The position numbers and the translations under genes are program-made. From assembly GCF_004000805.1 (NCBI RefSeq), contig NZ_BILY01000054.1, positions 1-36,579 on the forward strand: DNA of 36,579 bases, in the 5' to 3' direction. The notes under the pieces were generated by a model. It saw nothing but the letters and a program-made list of their open reading frames with translations, did no database searches and had not been told where the DNA came from. This document shows, piece by piece, positions 22,436 to 30,453 of the stretch. Position 1 is the first letter of the stretch. Every line of letters begins with the position of its first letter. The DNA comes from Paenibacillus glycanilyticus NBRC 16618 (GTDB lineage Bacteria; Bacillota; Bacilli; Paenibacillales; Paenibacillaceae).

Positions 22436-23665
22436 TTATTTAGTCGAATCCACTTGAACGGATTGGGCAATTCGGATCATTTCCGTCTCAGGAAGCGTGC
22501 TGCTTGTCAAACGAAGCTCGGTGCCGTCCACGATCCATGTGAGCGTCTTCTGATCGTCTCCGCCGGTCAATTCGCCAATCGTAAACCCGAGATCAAGGAA
22601 GGTGCCGCCCGAATACGTAGCCGCCATGTCTTTAGGCTGAGTCTGAATCAGCGAGAAGTCGTAAGTACCCGTATAGCGGGATACAACGCCAGGCAAGCCG
22701 CCAAATACGATATCCATGCTATCCTTCATGACGACGCCTTCCGGAAGATTTGTCGGCACCATAATTTGGAGATCGGTTGCCGCATCCGCCTGCGGATTAG
22801 CTGCCGTGTCGTCGGCATCCTCTTCGTCTTCCGCCGCCGCGTTTTTGTCGTCATTTTTTGTTGCTTTATCATCCGTTTTGCCATCAGCCTTGCTGTCGTC
22901 TTTCGAATCCGTGGATTTATCCGGCGTTACGGCATCCTTGCTGTCTTCGGAAGTACCGTTTGCGCTGCCGTTCACATCCGTTTGTTCCGGATCCGCGATT
23001 GTCGGCTGATCGCTTGTGCCGCCGCTCGAAGGCGAAGACTTCATGTTAGCTTCCGTCTCAAACGTTGTTTTATCAAAGCTTGGACCAAATTCGAAGCTCG
23101 TAAAGTCTACCTGTACCATCACGGATGCATTCGCATCGCTGACTTGAACCTGAACCGGCTTGTAATCCGATTTGTTCAGCCAAATTTTTTGTCTGGCGAG
23201 CGTGCCGTTATTATAGTTAGCCATGACATCAAAGACGTAGGATTTATCGTCAACCGCGAACTGGCGCGAGTTGTCTGTCAGTATGCTTTGAATCAGCGTT
23301 TGATAGAGATATACCTGCCCTTGATTTTGCGGCCAGTCGCTTTGGAAGCGGAACACTTTGTTCAGACGCGGCGTAAGAACAAACACGCCGTCATCGTTGC
23401 GCAGAACAATTTGTGTAATATCCTTCTCTGCATTCGTCAATTTAATGCGGTAATAATGGGGCTTTTGGTAAGAAACTTCAACGTTGTACGTCAATTCCTG
23501 CTGACCCGTATGAAGCTTCATTGTGCCTGTCCCTTGGTAGCTCTCCATGTTGCTGACAACCTTGTCGAGCTCCTTGACCACGGACTCGGCGTCCTTCTTC
23601 CCGCATGCGCTAAGTACGAGTGAAAACACTAACAAGATTGCCGCTGCCCATGTCATGCGACGCAT
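22436..23665 (-). CDS. ydcC: YdcC-like lipoprotein (LolA-like fold) with acidic linker
   Basis: The 409-aa lipoprotein has a signal peptide ending in the lipobox LSAC (Cys21 from ATG 23665). Then comes a LolA-like beta domain (about 25-205) containing SYQKPHYYRIKL and VLTPRLNKVFRFQSDWP. A low-complexity Asp/Lys/Ser/Ala linker (about 210-295) and a C-terminal DUF4367-like part (about 300-405) follow. B. subtilis YdcC, which sits just before alr, is a sporulation-expressed protein of unclear role. I prefer ATG 23665 because GAGGGG lies 9 bases upstream. The linker is longer than in B. subtilis, where the protein has about 350 residues. Confidence 0.85.
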   Translation of the reverse strand: MRRMTWAAAILLVFSLVLSACGKKDAESVVKELDKVVSNMESYQGTGTMKLHTGQQELTYNVEVSYQKPHYYRIKLTNAEKDITQIVLRNDDGVFVLTPRLNKVFRFQSDWPQNQGQVYLYQTLIQSILTDNSRQFAVDDKSYVFDVMANYNNGTLARQKIWLNKSDYKPVQVQVSDANASVMVQVDFTSFEFGPSFDKTTFETEANMKSSPSSGGTSDQPTIADPEQTDVNGSANGTSEDSKDAVTPDKSTDSKDDSKADGKTDDKATKNDDKNAAAEDEEDADDTAANPQADAATDLQIMVPTNLPEGVVMKDSMDIVFGGLPGVVSRYTGTYDFSLIQTQPKDMAATYSGGTFLDLGFTIGELTGGDDQKTLTWIVDGTELRLTSSTLPETEMIRIAQSVQVDSTK

Positions 23666-23780
23666 TACAATCATCCCCTCTTCACAATGTTTTTCCCACT
23701 GGTAACATGTCTATGAGGGGACTTGGCCGATTATGCGGACTAGTTTGACAAGCTGGAGCTTGTATGAAAAATAATTCGAA

Positions 23781-23823
23781 AAAGCTGCCCCGCAAGGCCG
23801 ATTGAACCCTGCAGAGCAGCTTT
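23781..23823 (-). terminator. intrinsic terminator of the asparaginase operon
   Basis: Arms 23781-23797 and 23807-23823 form a 17-bp stem if three G-U pairs are allowed. On the minus strand TTTTTCG follows. It lies about 10 bp past the stop codon of the SLH asparaginase. Confidence 0.85.
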
Positions 23824-23832
23824 TATCGCATC

Positions 23833-26283
23833 TTATTTCGTATCCAGCAGCTTCACGATAACCGTAATGGCTTCCGCTCTGGTCGCCGTTCCGGCAGGAA
23901 CAAAACGATTGTTCAGGCGGCCTTGGACAATGCCTTTGTCCGCCACGGCTTTCACCGCGCCTCTTGCCCATGCCGGGATATCGCCATTGTCGGAGAAGCC
24001 CGTCACGGCATCTTCCGCCGTTGTCAGCTTGAGAGCCTTCGCGATCATCACGACCATCTCGGCGCGGCTGATCTTGCTGCCCGGCTTAAACGTTCCATCC
24101 GGATAACCGCTTGTAATTCCAGCGCTGACCGCTTGCGCAACGGCAGCTTTCGCCCATGCGCCGATTGAAGCATTGTCCTTGAACGTCAAACTCGCTCCCG
24201 GCTCAGCAGGTTTAAGCGCGCGCATCAGCATCGCGATAAACTCTTCCCGGGTTACGGTAAGCTCCGGCTTAAAGGTGCCGTCGCTGTAGCCATTCACGAT
24301 ACCTGCCGCTACCGCGCTCCGGATCGAAGCTGCCGCCCAATGTCCGGCAATGTCGGTGAATTCCGGTACGGCAGGTCCCGCATCTACCGCGAATACGGCA
24401 AACTTGGTGAAATGGTCGGTTGCTACGGAAATCGTGCTGCCGTTAACCGTTCCGCCCATCTCGATCCATTGCTTCTTCGTCTCATCATAATAGAAGACAG
24501 ACGGCTTTTTGCCTTCCTTGACCAGCGAGGCGTCAAATTTGAAGGTCAACGTGACAGGGACAAGGAAGCTGCCCGCTTTATTTTTGACCACTTCGAATAT
24601 GGAAGACAGCAGCACATCATCCGCGTCAACGAGTCCGCCTGCCTGCGTCAGCTTTTGAATGGAGATGATAAGCTGCTCCTTGGACGCGCCGCTTGGAACC
24701 TTCACCGTAAGGCTGTTGTCAAAGACGCTCAACTCGCCGGATCCGCCGGAAGGAACGGTTAGTTCGTTGCTGCTCGGAGGAGTAACGGTTCCACCTCCGC
24801 CTGATCCGGAGCCGGTTGAGCCCGTTTTGAATGCGCCTGTCAGGCCAACGCTCTCATTTCCTTTATCGTCGTAGGCTTTAACCGTAAAGGTATAAGACGT
24901 ATTGGAAGAAAGACCTTTTGCGGTATACGTTCTGACGGAGGAAGCAACCTTCGCGATCGGTTCCTCTTCCGAACCTTTATAGATCGCGTAACCAGCCACA
25001 CGGGTAGTATCGGTTGCCTGAGGCCAGCCGATAGCAATGCTGTCCGTCGTTTGAGCATCCGAGGTAAGCGCCGCATTTGCCGGCCATACCGGCGGAGCCG
25101 CGTCATCCATCACGATATCCTGTGCCCCAACCGTCTCAAACCAATCTTTTATCGTATTAAAATCTTTGGAAAAGGCCAGCGACAGAAGAAGCATCATGCG
25201 GGCATGCTGCGGGTTTAGGTTATCCCCGGCAATAATGCCGTTGCCGCTGCCGGTCATCGTGCCCGAGCCTGTCCGGGTTGTCGTAACAAAGATAACACCC
25301 TTCTGAATCGCCGCGCTGCGCGCTTGGCTCATCTTCGAGGAAATGCCTCCCGCTCCGGTTCCTGCAGTAACAATCCCTTTAGCCCCGTCTTCGACCAGGG
25401 CGCGAATCGCTCCGCCACCCGCTTCCTGGTAGCTGTAGGCAATCTCGACCAGCGGCAAATCATCCTTCGAGATCGTCCGCAGATCAAACGGGGTCGACCA
25501 TTCCGGCGTTCCCGCTTTCAAAGCCCGGGCATTCAGCCGGTACATCCGAACGGCTGGATCATCGACATAACCAAGCACCCCAAACATCGGAGTATCAAAG
25601 GTATCCAGGCGATGAGCATTCGACTTGGTTACTTCGCGCGCTGCCTGAATGACGTCGTTCAGCATAATAACCGTGCCGTACCATTTGGTCTTATTGCTAG
25701 CTGCCACCTTAATCGCCTGATAAAGGTTTGCCGGGCCATCGGTTCCGATAACATCCCATGGCCGCATTGCTCCGGTCACTACAACCGGCTTCTCGCTGCG
25801 CACCGTCAAATCAAGGAAATAAGCGATCTCCTCCATCGTATCCGTGCCCGTAGTAACGACAACGCCATCGTAAACCTCAAGTGCTTGGTCGACGGCCAGG
25901 GACAGATCGTAGAGATCCTTCATCGAATAGCCGCCCGAGCCTTTATTGCCGAATTGGAAAGTAGATACGTCGGCATTTTTATGCTTTGGAAGCTGCGCGA
26001 CCATATCCGCCATTTTGTAGGTGCCTGCCGCATAGTTCTGGAAGTTCGTTTTATCGCCTTGCGATGCCGCTCCGGCAATTGTGCCGCCGGTTGCAACGAC
26101 CATAATATTAGGAAGCGGCGATGCTTGCGATTCCGCCGACAAGGCGGGTATATCAAAAGCAGGAAGCTGCGGAACCGCTTCTTCCGCCGCGCGCGCATAT
26201 CCCATAAATCCGGAGAGCAGCGCTAGGATTAGCAGAGGAGAAAGAAATCTCCGCAGCATACGATTATTGGTGATGACAGTCAT
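23833..26283 (-). CDS. surface-anchored L-asparaginase with FN3 and three SLH domains
   Basis: The 816-aa protein has a Sec signal peptide (about 1-32, cut near ARA-AEE) and then a type II L-asparaginase domain (about 57-390). Thr68 (ATGGTIAG) and the Thr147-Asp148 pair (TTGTDTMEE) match the catalytic residues of E. coli AnsB. A fibronectin III domain (about 400-488), a Gly/Ser linker, a beta domain (about 505-635) and three SLH repeats (about 640-815) follow. Each SLH repeat keeps the TRAE-type motif (TREE, SRAE, TRAE). SLH domains bind pyruvylated cell-wall polymers, so the enzyme would sit on the cell surface and release ammonia and aspartate from asparagine. The ribosome binding site is GGGAGGG before ATG 26283. 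It is the second gene after a shorter paralogue. Confidence 0.93.
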   Translation of the reverse strand: MTVITNNRMLRRFLSPLLILALLSGFMGYARAAEEAVPQLPAFDIPALSAESQASPLPNIMVVATGGTIAGAASQGDKTNFQNYAAGTYKMADMVAQLPKHKNADVSTFQFGNKGSGGYSMKDLYDLSLAVDQALEVYDGVVVTTGTDTMEEIAYFLDLTVRSEKPVVVTGAMRPWDVIGTDGPANLYQAIKVAASNKTKWYGTVIMLNDVIQAAREVTKSNAHRLDTFDTPMFGVLGYVDDPAVRMYRLNARALKAGTPEWSTPFDLRTISKDDLPLVEIAYSYQEAGGGAIRALVEDGAKGIVTAGTGAGGISSKMSQARSAAIQKGVIFVTTTRTGSGTMTGSGNGIIAGDNLNPQHARMMLLLSLAFSKDFNTIKDWFETVGAQDIVMDDAAPPVWPANAALTSDAQTTDSIAIGWPQATDTTRVAGYAIYKGSEEEPIAKVASSVRTYTAKGLSSNTSYTFTVKAYDDKGNESVGLTGAFKTGSTGSGSGGGGTVTPPSSNELTVPSGGSGELSVFDNSLTVKVPSGASKEQLIISIQKLTQAGGLVDADDVLLSSIFEVVKNKAGSFLVPVTLTFKFDASLVKEGKKPSVFYYDETKKQWIEMGGTVNGSTISVATDHFTKFAVFAVDAGPAVPEFTDIAGHWAAASIRSAVAAGIVNGYSDGTFKPELTVTREEFIAMLMRALKPAEPGASLTFKDNASIGAWAKAAVAQAVSAGITSGYPDGTFKPGSKISRAEMVVMIAKALKLTTAEDAVTGFSDNGDIPAWARGAVKAVADKGIVQGRLNNRFVPAGTATRAEAITVIVKLLDTK

Positions 26284-26317
26284 ATCCGGTTACCCTCCCT
26301 TCGTGTAAGAATCCTGT

Positions 26318-27685
26318 TTAATGCGCGCCAACAGGCTCTTCTATCGCAGGTGCGGATTCTGCAGGCTCCGTCGCTGCCTGCTCGGCGGATGGTTCAACCG
26401 AAGGCGCTTCCGACGCGGGCACCTCCACCACAGGCTCTTCCACGACCGGTTCTTCTTCGATCGACGTTTTCAAAACCGTATTCTCGTCTACCGAAATTTC
26501 AACATCTCCCGTACCAAACGATTGGAACCAGGAATGGATGGTCGGCAGGTCGCTTGTGAACGCCAACGAAAGCAGAAGCAGCATGCGGGCATGCGCCGCA
26601 TTCAGGTTATCCCCGCCAATCGTTGAGCCCGTTCCGCTGTCGTACATCGTACCGGAGCCTGTCCGGGTTGTCGTCACAAATACTACGCCTTTTTGAATGG
26701 CTGCCGAACGAGCTTGACTCATCTTCGAAGAGATGCCGCCAGCGCCGGTTCCCGCCGTTACAATCCCTTTCGCGCCGTCTTCCACGAATCCGCGGATCGC
26801 GCCGCCGCCAGCTTCTTGATAGCTGTACGCGATTTCGACAATCGGAAGGCTGTCCTTGGAGATCGTTTTCAGATCAAACGGGGTTGCCCATTGTTCCGTG
26901 CCGGCTTTGATCGCTCTTGCAGGCGCGCGGTAAATCCGTACAGCCGGATCGTCTACATAGCCAAGCGCACCAAACATCGGGGCATCAAACGTATCCAGAC
27001 GATGCGCGTTTGTCTTCGTTACTTCGCGCGCCGCGTAGATCACGTCGTTAAGCATCAATACGGTGCCAAACCACTTTGTTTTATTGCTGCTTGCCACTTT
27101 GATCGCTTGGTACAAGTTAGCCGGAGCATCCGTTCCGATTACGTCCCAAGGTCTCATCGCCCCCGTAACGACTACAGGCTTTTCGCTGCGGACCGTCAGA
27201 TCCAGGAAATATGCAATTTCCTCCATCGTGTCGGTACCCGTCGTGACAACTACGCTGTCGTAGTCCGCAAGAGCCGTATCAACCGCCAGGGAGAGATCAT
27301 ATAAATCTTTTATCGTATAGCTGCCTGAGCCTTTATTGCCGAATTGGAAAGTAGATACGTCCGCGGTTTTATGTACCGGCAGCTGCGACACCATGTCCGC
27401 CATCGTGTAGGTACCTGCCGCATAGTTCTGGAAGTTTGTTTTGTCGCCGTTTCTCGCCGCTCCCGCGATCGTGCCTCCGGTAGCAATAACGAGTACATTC
27501 GGTTTCTCCGAAGCCTCGAATTCAGCCGAGACAGGCGGAATGTTGAACGTTGGAAGCTGCACGGGTTCGGCAGCATTCGCCAAGTTCCTCGAAACAACGA
27601 TTCCGACCGTTCCTGCCGCCATGGAAAGCAGCACAAGCAGTACAACAAATCTCTTACCCAACACACCTCTTACAACGTTTGTCAT
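26318..27685 (-). CDS. secreted type II L-asparaginase with Glu/Pro-rich tail
   Basis: The 455-aa enzyme has a signal peptide (about 1-38) and an asparaginase domain (about 58-400). It is nearly identical in pattern to the downstream paralogue, including ATGGTIAG, the GTDTMEE active-site loop, the GAMRPWDVIGTD stretch and ITAGTGAGG-type motifs. Its C-terminus is a repetitive Glu/Pro/Val/Ala tail with EEPVVEEPVVEVP, perhaps a spacer to the wall, but no SLH domain or LPXTG signal is present. The enzyme should hydrolyse asparagine outside the membrane. It is the first gene of the operon, 34 bp before the SLH version. The promoter carries a GlnR/TnrA-type box. Confidence 0.92.
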   Translation of the reverse strand: MTNVVRGVLGKRFVVLLVLLSMAAGTVGIVVSRNLANAAEPVQLPTFNIPPVSAEFEASEKPNVLVIATGGTIAGAARNGDKTNFQNYAAGTYTMADMVSQLPVHKTADVSTFQFGNKGSGSYTIKDLYDLSLAVDTALADYDSVVVTTGTDTMEEIAYFLDLTVRSEKPVVVTGAMRPWDVIGTDAPANLYQAIKVASSNKTKWFGTVLMLNDVIYAAREVTKTNAHRLDTFDAPMFGALGYVDDPAVRIYRAPARAIKAGTEQWATPFDLKTISKDSLPIVEIAYSYQEAGGGAIRGFVEDGAKGIVTAGTGAGGISSKMSQARSAAIQKGVVFVTTTRTGSGTMYDSGTGSTIGGDNLNAAHARMLLLLSLAFTSDLPTIHSWFQSFGTGDVEISVDENTVLKTSIEEEPVVEEPVVEVPASEAPSVEPSAEQAATEPAESAPAIEEPVGAH

Positions 27686-27731
27686 GATTTGTCTTCCTCC
27701 CTATTTTATCTATTTATGTCGAACATCTATA

Positions 27732-27760
27732 AGTCTATTTTATGTCACATATATTAACAA
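27732..27760 (-). promoter_or_regulatory. asparaginase operon promoter with GlnR/TnrA-type box
   Basis: On the minus strand TTGTTA (27755-27760), a 17-bp spacer and TAGACT (27732-27737) form a promoter. Positions 27743-27759, TGTCACATATATTAACA, match TGTNA-N7-TNACA at every conserved base and cover the -35 and most of the spacer, a position typical of repression. GlnR and TnrA are nitrogen regulators of Bacillales; in B. subtilis the secreted asparaginase gene ansZ is under TnrA. Confidence 0.7.
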
Positions 27761-27911
27761 ACACCATTACAAGGCAGTTAAGCGTTAACATCAGCATTTA
27801 TCTAGTTTTTTCTTCATTTTTCCTGTTTACTTGAGAAATTTTAGTAGATTTTGTTGTTATAAAAACTTACATAGTAATAACATGAATTGAACAAAAGGGG
27901 ATCGAGGAGCA

Positions 27912-27926
27912 ATGGAGACGGAATGA
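27912..27926 (+). CDS. four-codon mini-ORF with strong ribosome binding site
   Basis: ATG-GAG-ACG-GAA-TGA lies 2 bases after GAGGAG-like sequence (27904-27910) and shares ATGA with the next small ORF. It is too short to be a functional protein. If transcribed it could act as a leader that couples translation to the downstream ORF. Spacing to the Shine-Dalgarno is short. Confidence 0.3.
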   Translation: METE

Positions 27927-28006
27927 CGGAAGTAAAAGCCGTCCAAAAAAGGAAATTTACTTATATTTCTTTCGTGACCAGAAAAAAAGTGAAACCTAAG
28001 TCCTAA
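27923..28006 (+). CDS. 27-aa basic small ORF upstream of the DedA-like gene
   Basis: The product would be MTEVKAVQKRKFTYISFVTRKKVKPKS in two blocks: a neutral start and a strongly basic rest (nine Lys/Arg, one Glu). It is soluble, with no membrane helix. GGAG lies 5 bases before ATG 27923, and the ATGA overlap with a four-codon ORF suggests coupling. A sigma-A-like promoter is upstream (27851-27880). The last codons overlap the -35 of the ECF promoter. No family is recognised; it could be a leader peptide or chance. Confidence 0.35.
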   Translation: MTEVKAVQKRKFTYISFVTRKKVKPKS

Positions 28007-28015
28007 ACTATCGTA
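27990..28015 (+). promoter_or_regulatory. ECF sigma (sigma-W-type) promoter of the DedA-like gene
   Basis: TGAAAC (27990-27995), a 16-bp spacer and CGTA (28012-28015) match the sigma-W consensus exactly. The predicted start is near 28023, about 40 bp before the chosen start codon. A TATAAT (28014-28019) overlaps, but lacks a -35. Confidence 0.7.
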
Positions 28016-28061
28016 TAATTAACTACGGCTTTCCATGCGTAGAGAGGTGTGTGCCATTTTC

Positions 28062-28820
28062 ATGCTCCAAGACATTGTAGACTTCCTAATGAAATTTGGC
28101 CCCTGGGGTTTGTTCGTTCATTCTATGATTGATGCAATCATCTTTCCGATACCGGCCTTATTCCTCCAGGTTCCATTAAGCCTAGTAAATCCGCATGACG
28201 CGTTTATGCTGGCTACCGTAGGATATATCGGTTGTTTGATAGGCACCCCTATCGGCTATTTCATCGGCAAATTATTAGGCAATTCCATCCTGTACAAAAT
28301 CCTTAAGAAGGAATGGGTCGAATCTGCCACCAACATGTTCCAGAAAAATGGAGACACCGCTGTACTGATCGGTTCTTTCACTCCTATTCCATTCAAAGTA
28401 TTTACGATTTTATCAGGCGCGCTGAACTTTCCGTTATGGCGCCTTATTATGTACGCGGCTGTAGGCAGAGCGGCAAAGTTCTATCTGGTAGGCGGACTTA
28501 TTTACTTCTATGGCCAAGCGGCGGAAAAGATGGTTCATAACGCATCCTATTATCTGTTCGCTATCGCCGTCCCTTTGATTGTCTTGTTCCTGTTCTTCCG
28601 GAAAAGACATCGCAAGAAGAAAGCTGCCCAGGCGGCGGCCGCAGAAGCGGCTGCGTCTAGCGCAGAGGAAGAAACGGTTCAGGAGCATTCGGCTGCCGCA
28701 TCAGCATCAGCAGCGGAATCGGCAGAGCCTGCAGAGCAAACAAGCGAAGTTTCAAAGGAGACCCGCGAGACTGCCAGCGAAACTCCCATCCCTACAACAA
28801 CTCCCGTAAGCAACGCCTAG
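28062..28820 (+). CDS. DedA/YqaA-like (VTT domain) membrane protein
   Basis: The 252-aa protein has five or so membrane helices in residues 1-195 and the VTT/DedA pattern. The motifs include FPIPALFLQVPLSL near 31, GYIGCLIGTPIGYFIGKLLG near 60, and FTPIPFKVFTILSGALNFPLWRL near 108. The last motif (F-[TS]-P-[IL]-P) is the family's re-entrant loop. DedA proteins recycle undecaprenyl phosphate or flip phospholipids in characterised cases. The C-terminal 65 residues are low-complexity Ala/Glu/Ser and likely cytoplasmic. The start is uncertain: ATG 28062 (AGAGAGG 14-20 bases upstream) or ATG 28035. It ends in a 15-bp terminator. B. subtilis has a sigma-W-controlled DedA gene, yngC, which agrees with the promoter seen. 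Confidence 0.88.
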   Translation: MLQDIVDFLMKFGPWGLFVHSMIDAIIFPIPALFLQVPLSLVNPHDAFMLATVGYIGCLIGTPIGYFIGKLLGNSILYKILKKEWVESATNMFQKNGDTAVLIGSFTPIPFKVFTILSGALNFPLWRLIMYAAVGRAAKFYLVGGLIYFYGQAAEKMVHNASYYLFAIAVPLIVLFLFFRKRHRKKKAAQAAAAEAAASSAEEETVQEHSAAASASAAESAEPAEQTSEVSKETRETASETPIPTTTPVSNA

Positions 28821-28830
28821 GCGGACATAC

Positions 28831-28864
28831 AATAAGCCCCTTCCCAGCCGGGAAGGGGCTTATT
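28831..28864 (+). terminator. intrinsic terminator of the DedA-like gene
   Basis: A perfect 15-bp stem (28831-28845 with 28850-28864) with a 4-nt loop follows the stop codon by 11 bp. The T-run is partly inside the stem end (TTATTTAG). Confidence 0.9.
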
Positions 28865-28865
28865 T

Positions 28866-28919
28866 AGTAAATAAAACGCCCCTCGGAATCATCTGCTTCA
28901 GATGATTCCGAGGGGCGTT
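28866..28919 (-). terminator. long intrinsic terminator of pyk
   Basis: A perfect 21-bp stem (28875-28895 with 28899-28919) with a 3-nt loop is followed on the minus strand by TTTATTTAC. It lies 23 bp past the pyk stop and back to back with the DedA terminator. Confidence 0.9.
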
Positions 28920-28941
28920 CTTCCGCCTATATATATTGCTA

Positions 28942-30363
28942 TTACAGGCCGTATTGAGCAATCTTCACAAGATTGGTGGCGCCGGCTTTGCCTGTTGGCG
29001 TACCCGCCGTGATAACAACGTAGTCGCCTTTCTCCAGAAGACCCGTGCTGCCGCCGTTTGTTAAGGCCGATTCAAAAATATCGTCCGTCGATTTAGGACG
29101 GCCGCCCTTAACCGGGATAACGCCCCACATAACAGCCAGACGAGGCAGAACCTTCTCATCCGAGGCAACCGCAATGATTGGCGATTTCGGACGGTATTTC
29201 GATACCATGCGAGCCGTGAAACCACTCTCCGTTGGCGTCACGATCGCTTTTGCGTTCAGCTCGAGAGAGGAGCTTACGACCGCTTGGCTAATTACTTCCG
29301 TAATCGTAGTTGGCTGAGCGCAACGGCGCTGTTGGAACTCATCGAAGTAATCCATCATGGATTCCGCCTTCACCGCAATCGAAGCCATCATGCTGACCGA
29401 TTCTACCGGATACTTGCCTGCAGCCGTCTCGCCCGACAGCATAATCGCGTCCGTGCCTTGAAGGACGGCGTTCGCCACGTCGCTCACTTCCGCGCGGGAT
29501 GGGCGTGGGTTAACCTGCATCGAATCCAGCATTTGCGTCGCAACGATAACCACTTTGCCGGCCGTGTTACATTTCGCGATCATTTCGCGCTGAATCATCG
29601 GCACGTCCCAAGCCGGTACTTCTACGCCAAGGTCGCCGCGGGCAACCATGATGCCGTCCGATGCTTCGATGATCGAATCCAGGTTATTGACGCCTTCTTC
29701 ATTCTCGATCTTCGAGATGATCTGGATATGCCCTGCGCCGCCGTCATGAAGCAGCTCGCGAATTTGCAAAATGTCTTCCGCTCTTCTCACAAAGGAAGGA
29801 GCGATGATATCGATCTGCTGCTCGATGCCGAACTGGATATGGCGGATATCGCGTTCCGTTACGCCGGGAAGCGTGGTGCGGATACCCGGCAGGTTGACGC
29901 CTTTTCTCGCTTTAATGACGCCGCCGTTCAAAATAACGCACTCGATTTCCGTTCCGTTAACCGATGCAACTTCCAGCTCGATAAGGCCGTCGTCGAGCAA
30001 AATTTTATTGCCAGGATTCACGACCAGCGGCAGCTCCGCATAGTTCACGTGAATCCGTTCGCCGTTACCGATAATCTCTTCCGTCGTCAGCGTCAGCTTC
30101 TCTCCAACCTTCAGCAGGTAGGAAGCCTCCTCCAGCTTGCCGATCCGCACTTCCGGACCTTTAATATCAAGCAAAATCGCAACAATACTGTTCGTAGCCG
30201 CAGCAGCTTCGCGAATACGCGCAATACGTGCCGCATGATCCTCCAGCTCTCCGTGTGCCATATTCAAACGGGCAACGTTCATCCCCGCATTAATCATGTC
30301 AATTAATACTTCCGTCGATTCGCATGCCGGTCCCATGGTGCAAACAATTTTCGTCTTGCGCAT
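28942..30363 (-). CDS. pyk: pyruvate kinase, short form
   Basis: The 473-aa enzyme converts phosphoenolpyruvate and ADP to pyruvate and ATP. The signature IISKIENEEGVNNLD (about 215) holds the catalytic lysine, and ARGDLGVE, ATQMLDSM and SGETAAG are present. The C-terminal regulatory domain is complete, but the extra PEP-utiliser-like domain of the 585-aa B. subtilis enzyme is absent. Two active-site positions deviate: RLNMAHG (residues 32-38) has Ala36 where most enzymes have Ser (NFSHG), and DIKGPE has Ile67 for Thr. Glu71 is kept. The start is ATG 30363, with AGGAGG 13 bases upstream. The gene is monocistronic and diverges from the AraC gene. A second, longer Pyk elsewhere in the genome is likely but not seen. 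Confidence 0.95.
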   Translation of the reverse strand: MRKTKIVCTMGPACESTEVLIDMINAGMNVARLNMAHGELEDHAARIARIREAAAATNSIVAILLDIKGPEVRIGKLEEASYLLKVGEKLTLTTEEIIGNGERIHVNYAELPLVVNPGNKILLDDGLIELEVASVNGTEIECVILNGGVIKARKGVNLPGIRTTLPGVTERDIRHIQFGIEQQIDIIAPSFVRRAEDILQIRELLHDGGAGHIQIISKIENEEGVNNLDSIIEASDGIMVARGDLGVEVPAWDVPMIQREMIAKCNTAGKVVIVATQMLDSMQVNPRPSRAEVSDVANAVLQGTDAIMLSGETAAGKYPVESVSMMASIAVKAESMMDYFDEFQQRRCAQPTTITEVISQAVVSSSLELNAKAIVTPTESGFTARMVSKYRPKSPIIAVASDEKVLPRLAVMWGVIPVKGGRPKSTDDIFESALTNGGSTGLLEKGDYVVITAGTPTGKAGATNLVKIAQYGL

Positions 30364-30453
30364 AATGTCGCTGATTCCTCCTGATTGTACAAGTCTGTAT
30401 TTGTGGTAAACAAGAATAACCTTATTGTAGCTCGTTTCTTCCCAATCGACTAT

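Larger units (their letters stand above)
27686..28034. other. 349-bp intergenic region between asparaginase and DedA-like gene
   Basis: The region holds the asparaginase promoter with its GlnR/TnrA-type box, a short palindrome GTTAAGCGTTAAC (27777-27789), a sigma-A-like promoter on the plus strand (TTGTTG 27851-27856, 18-bp spacer, TAATAA 27875-27880), two tiny ORFs and an ECF-type promoter. No larger gene is visible. Confidence 0.7.

Noticed and set aside
25324..26226. 300-codon plus-strand frame opposite the SLH asparaginase
   Set aside because: It is the antisense of a conserved catalytic domain. The same antisense pattern appears opposite the paralogue, as expected from shared coding sequence.
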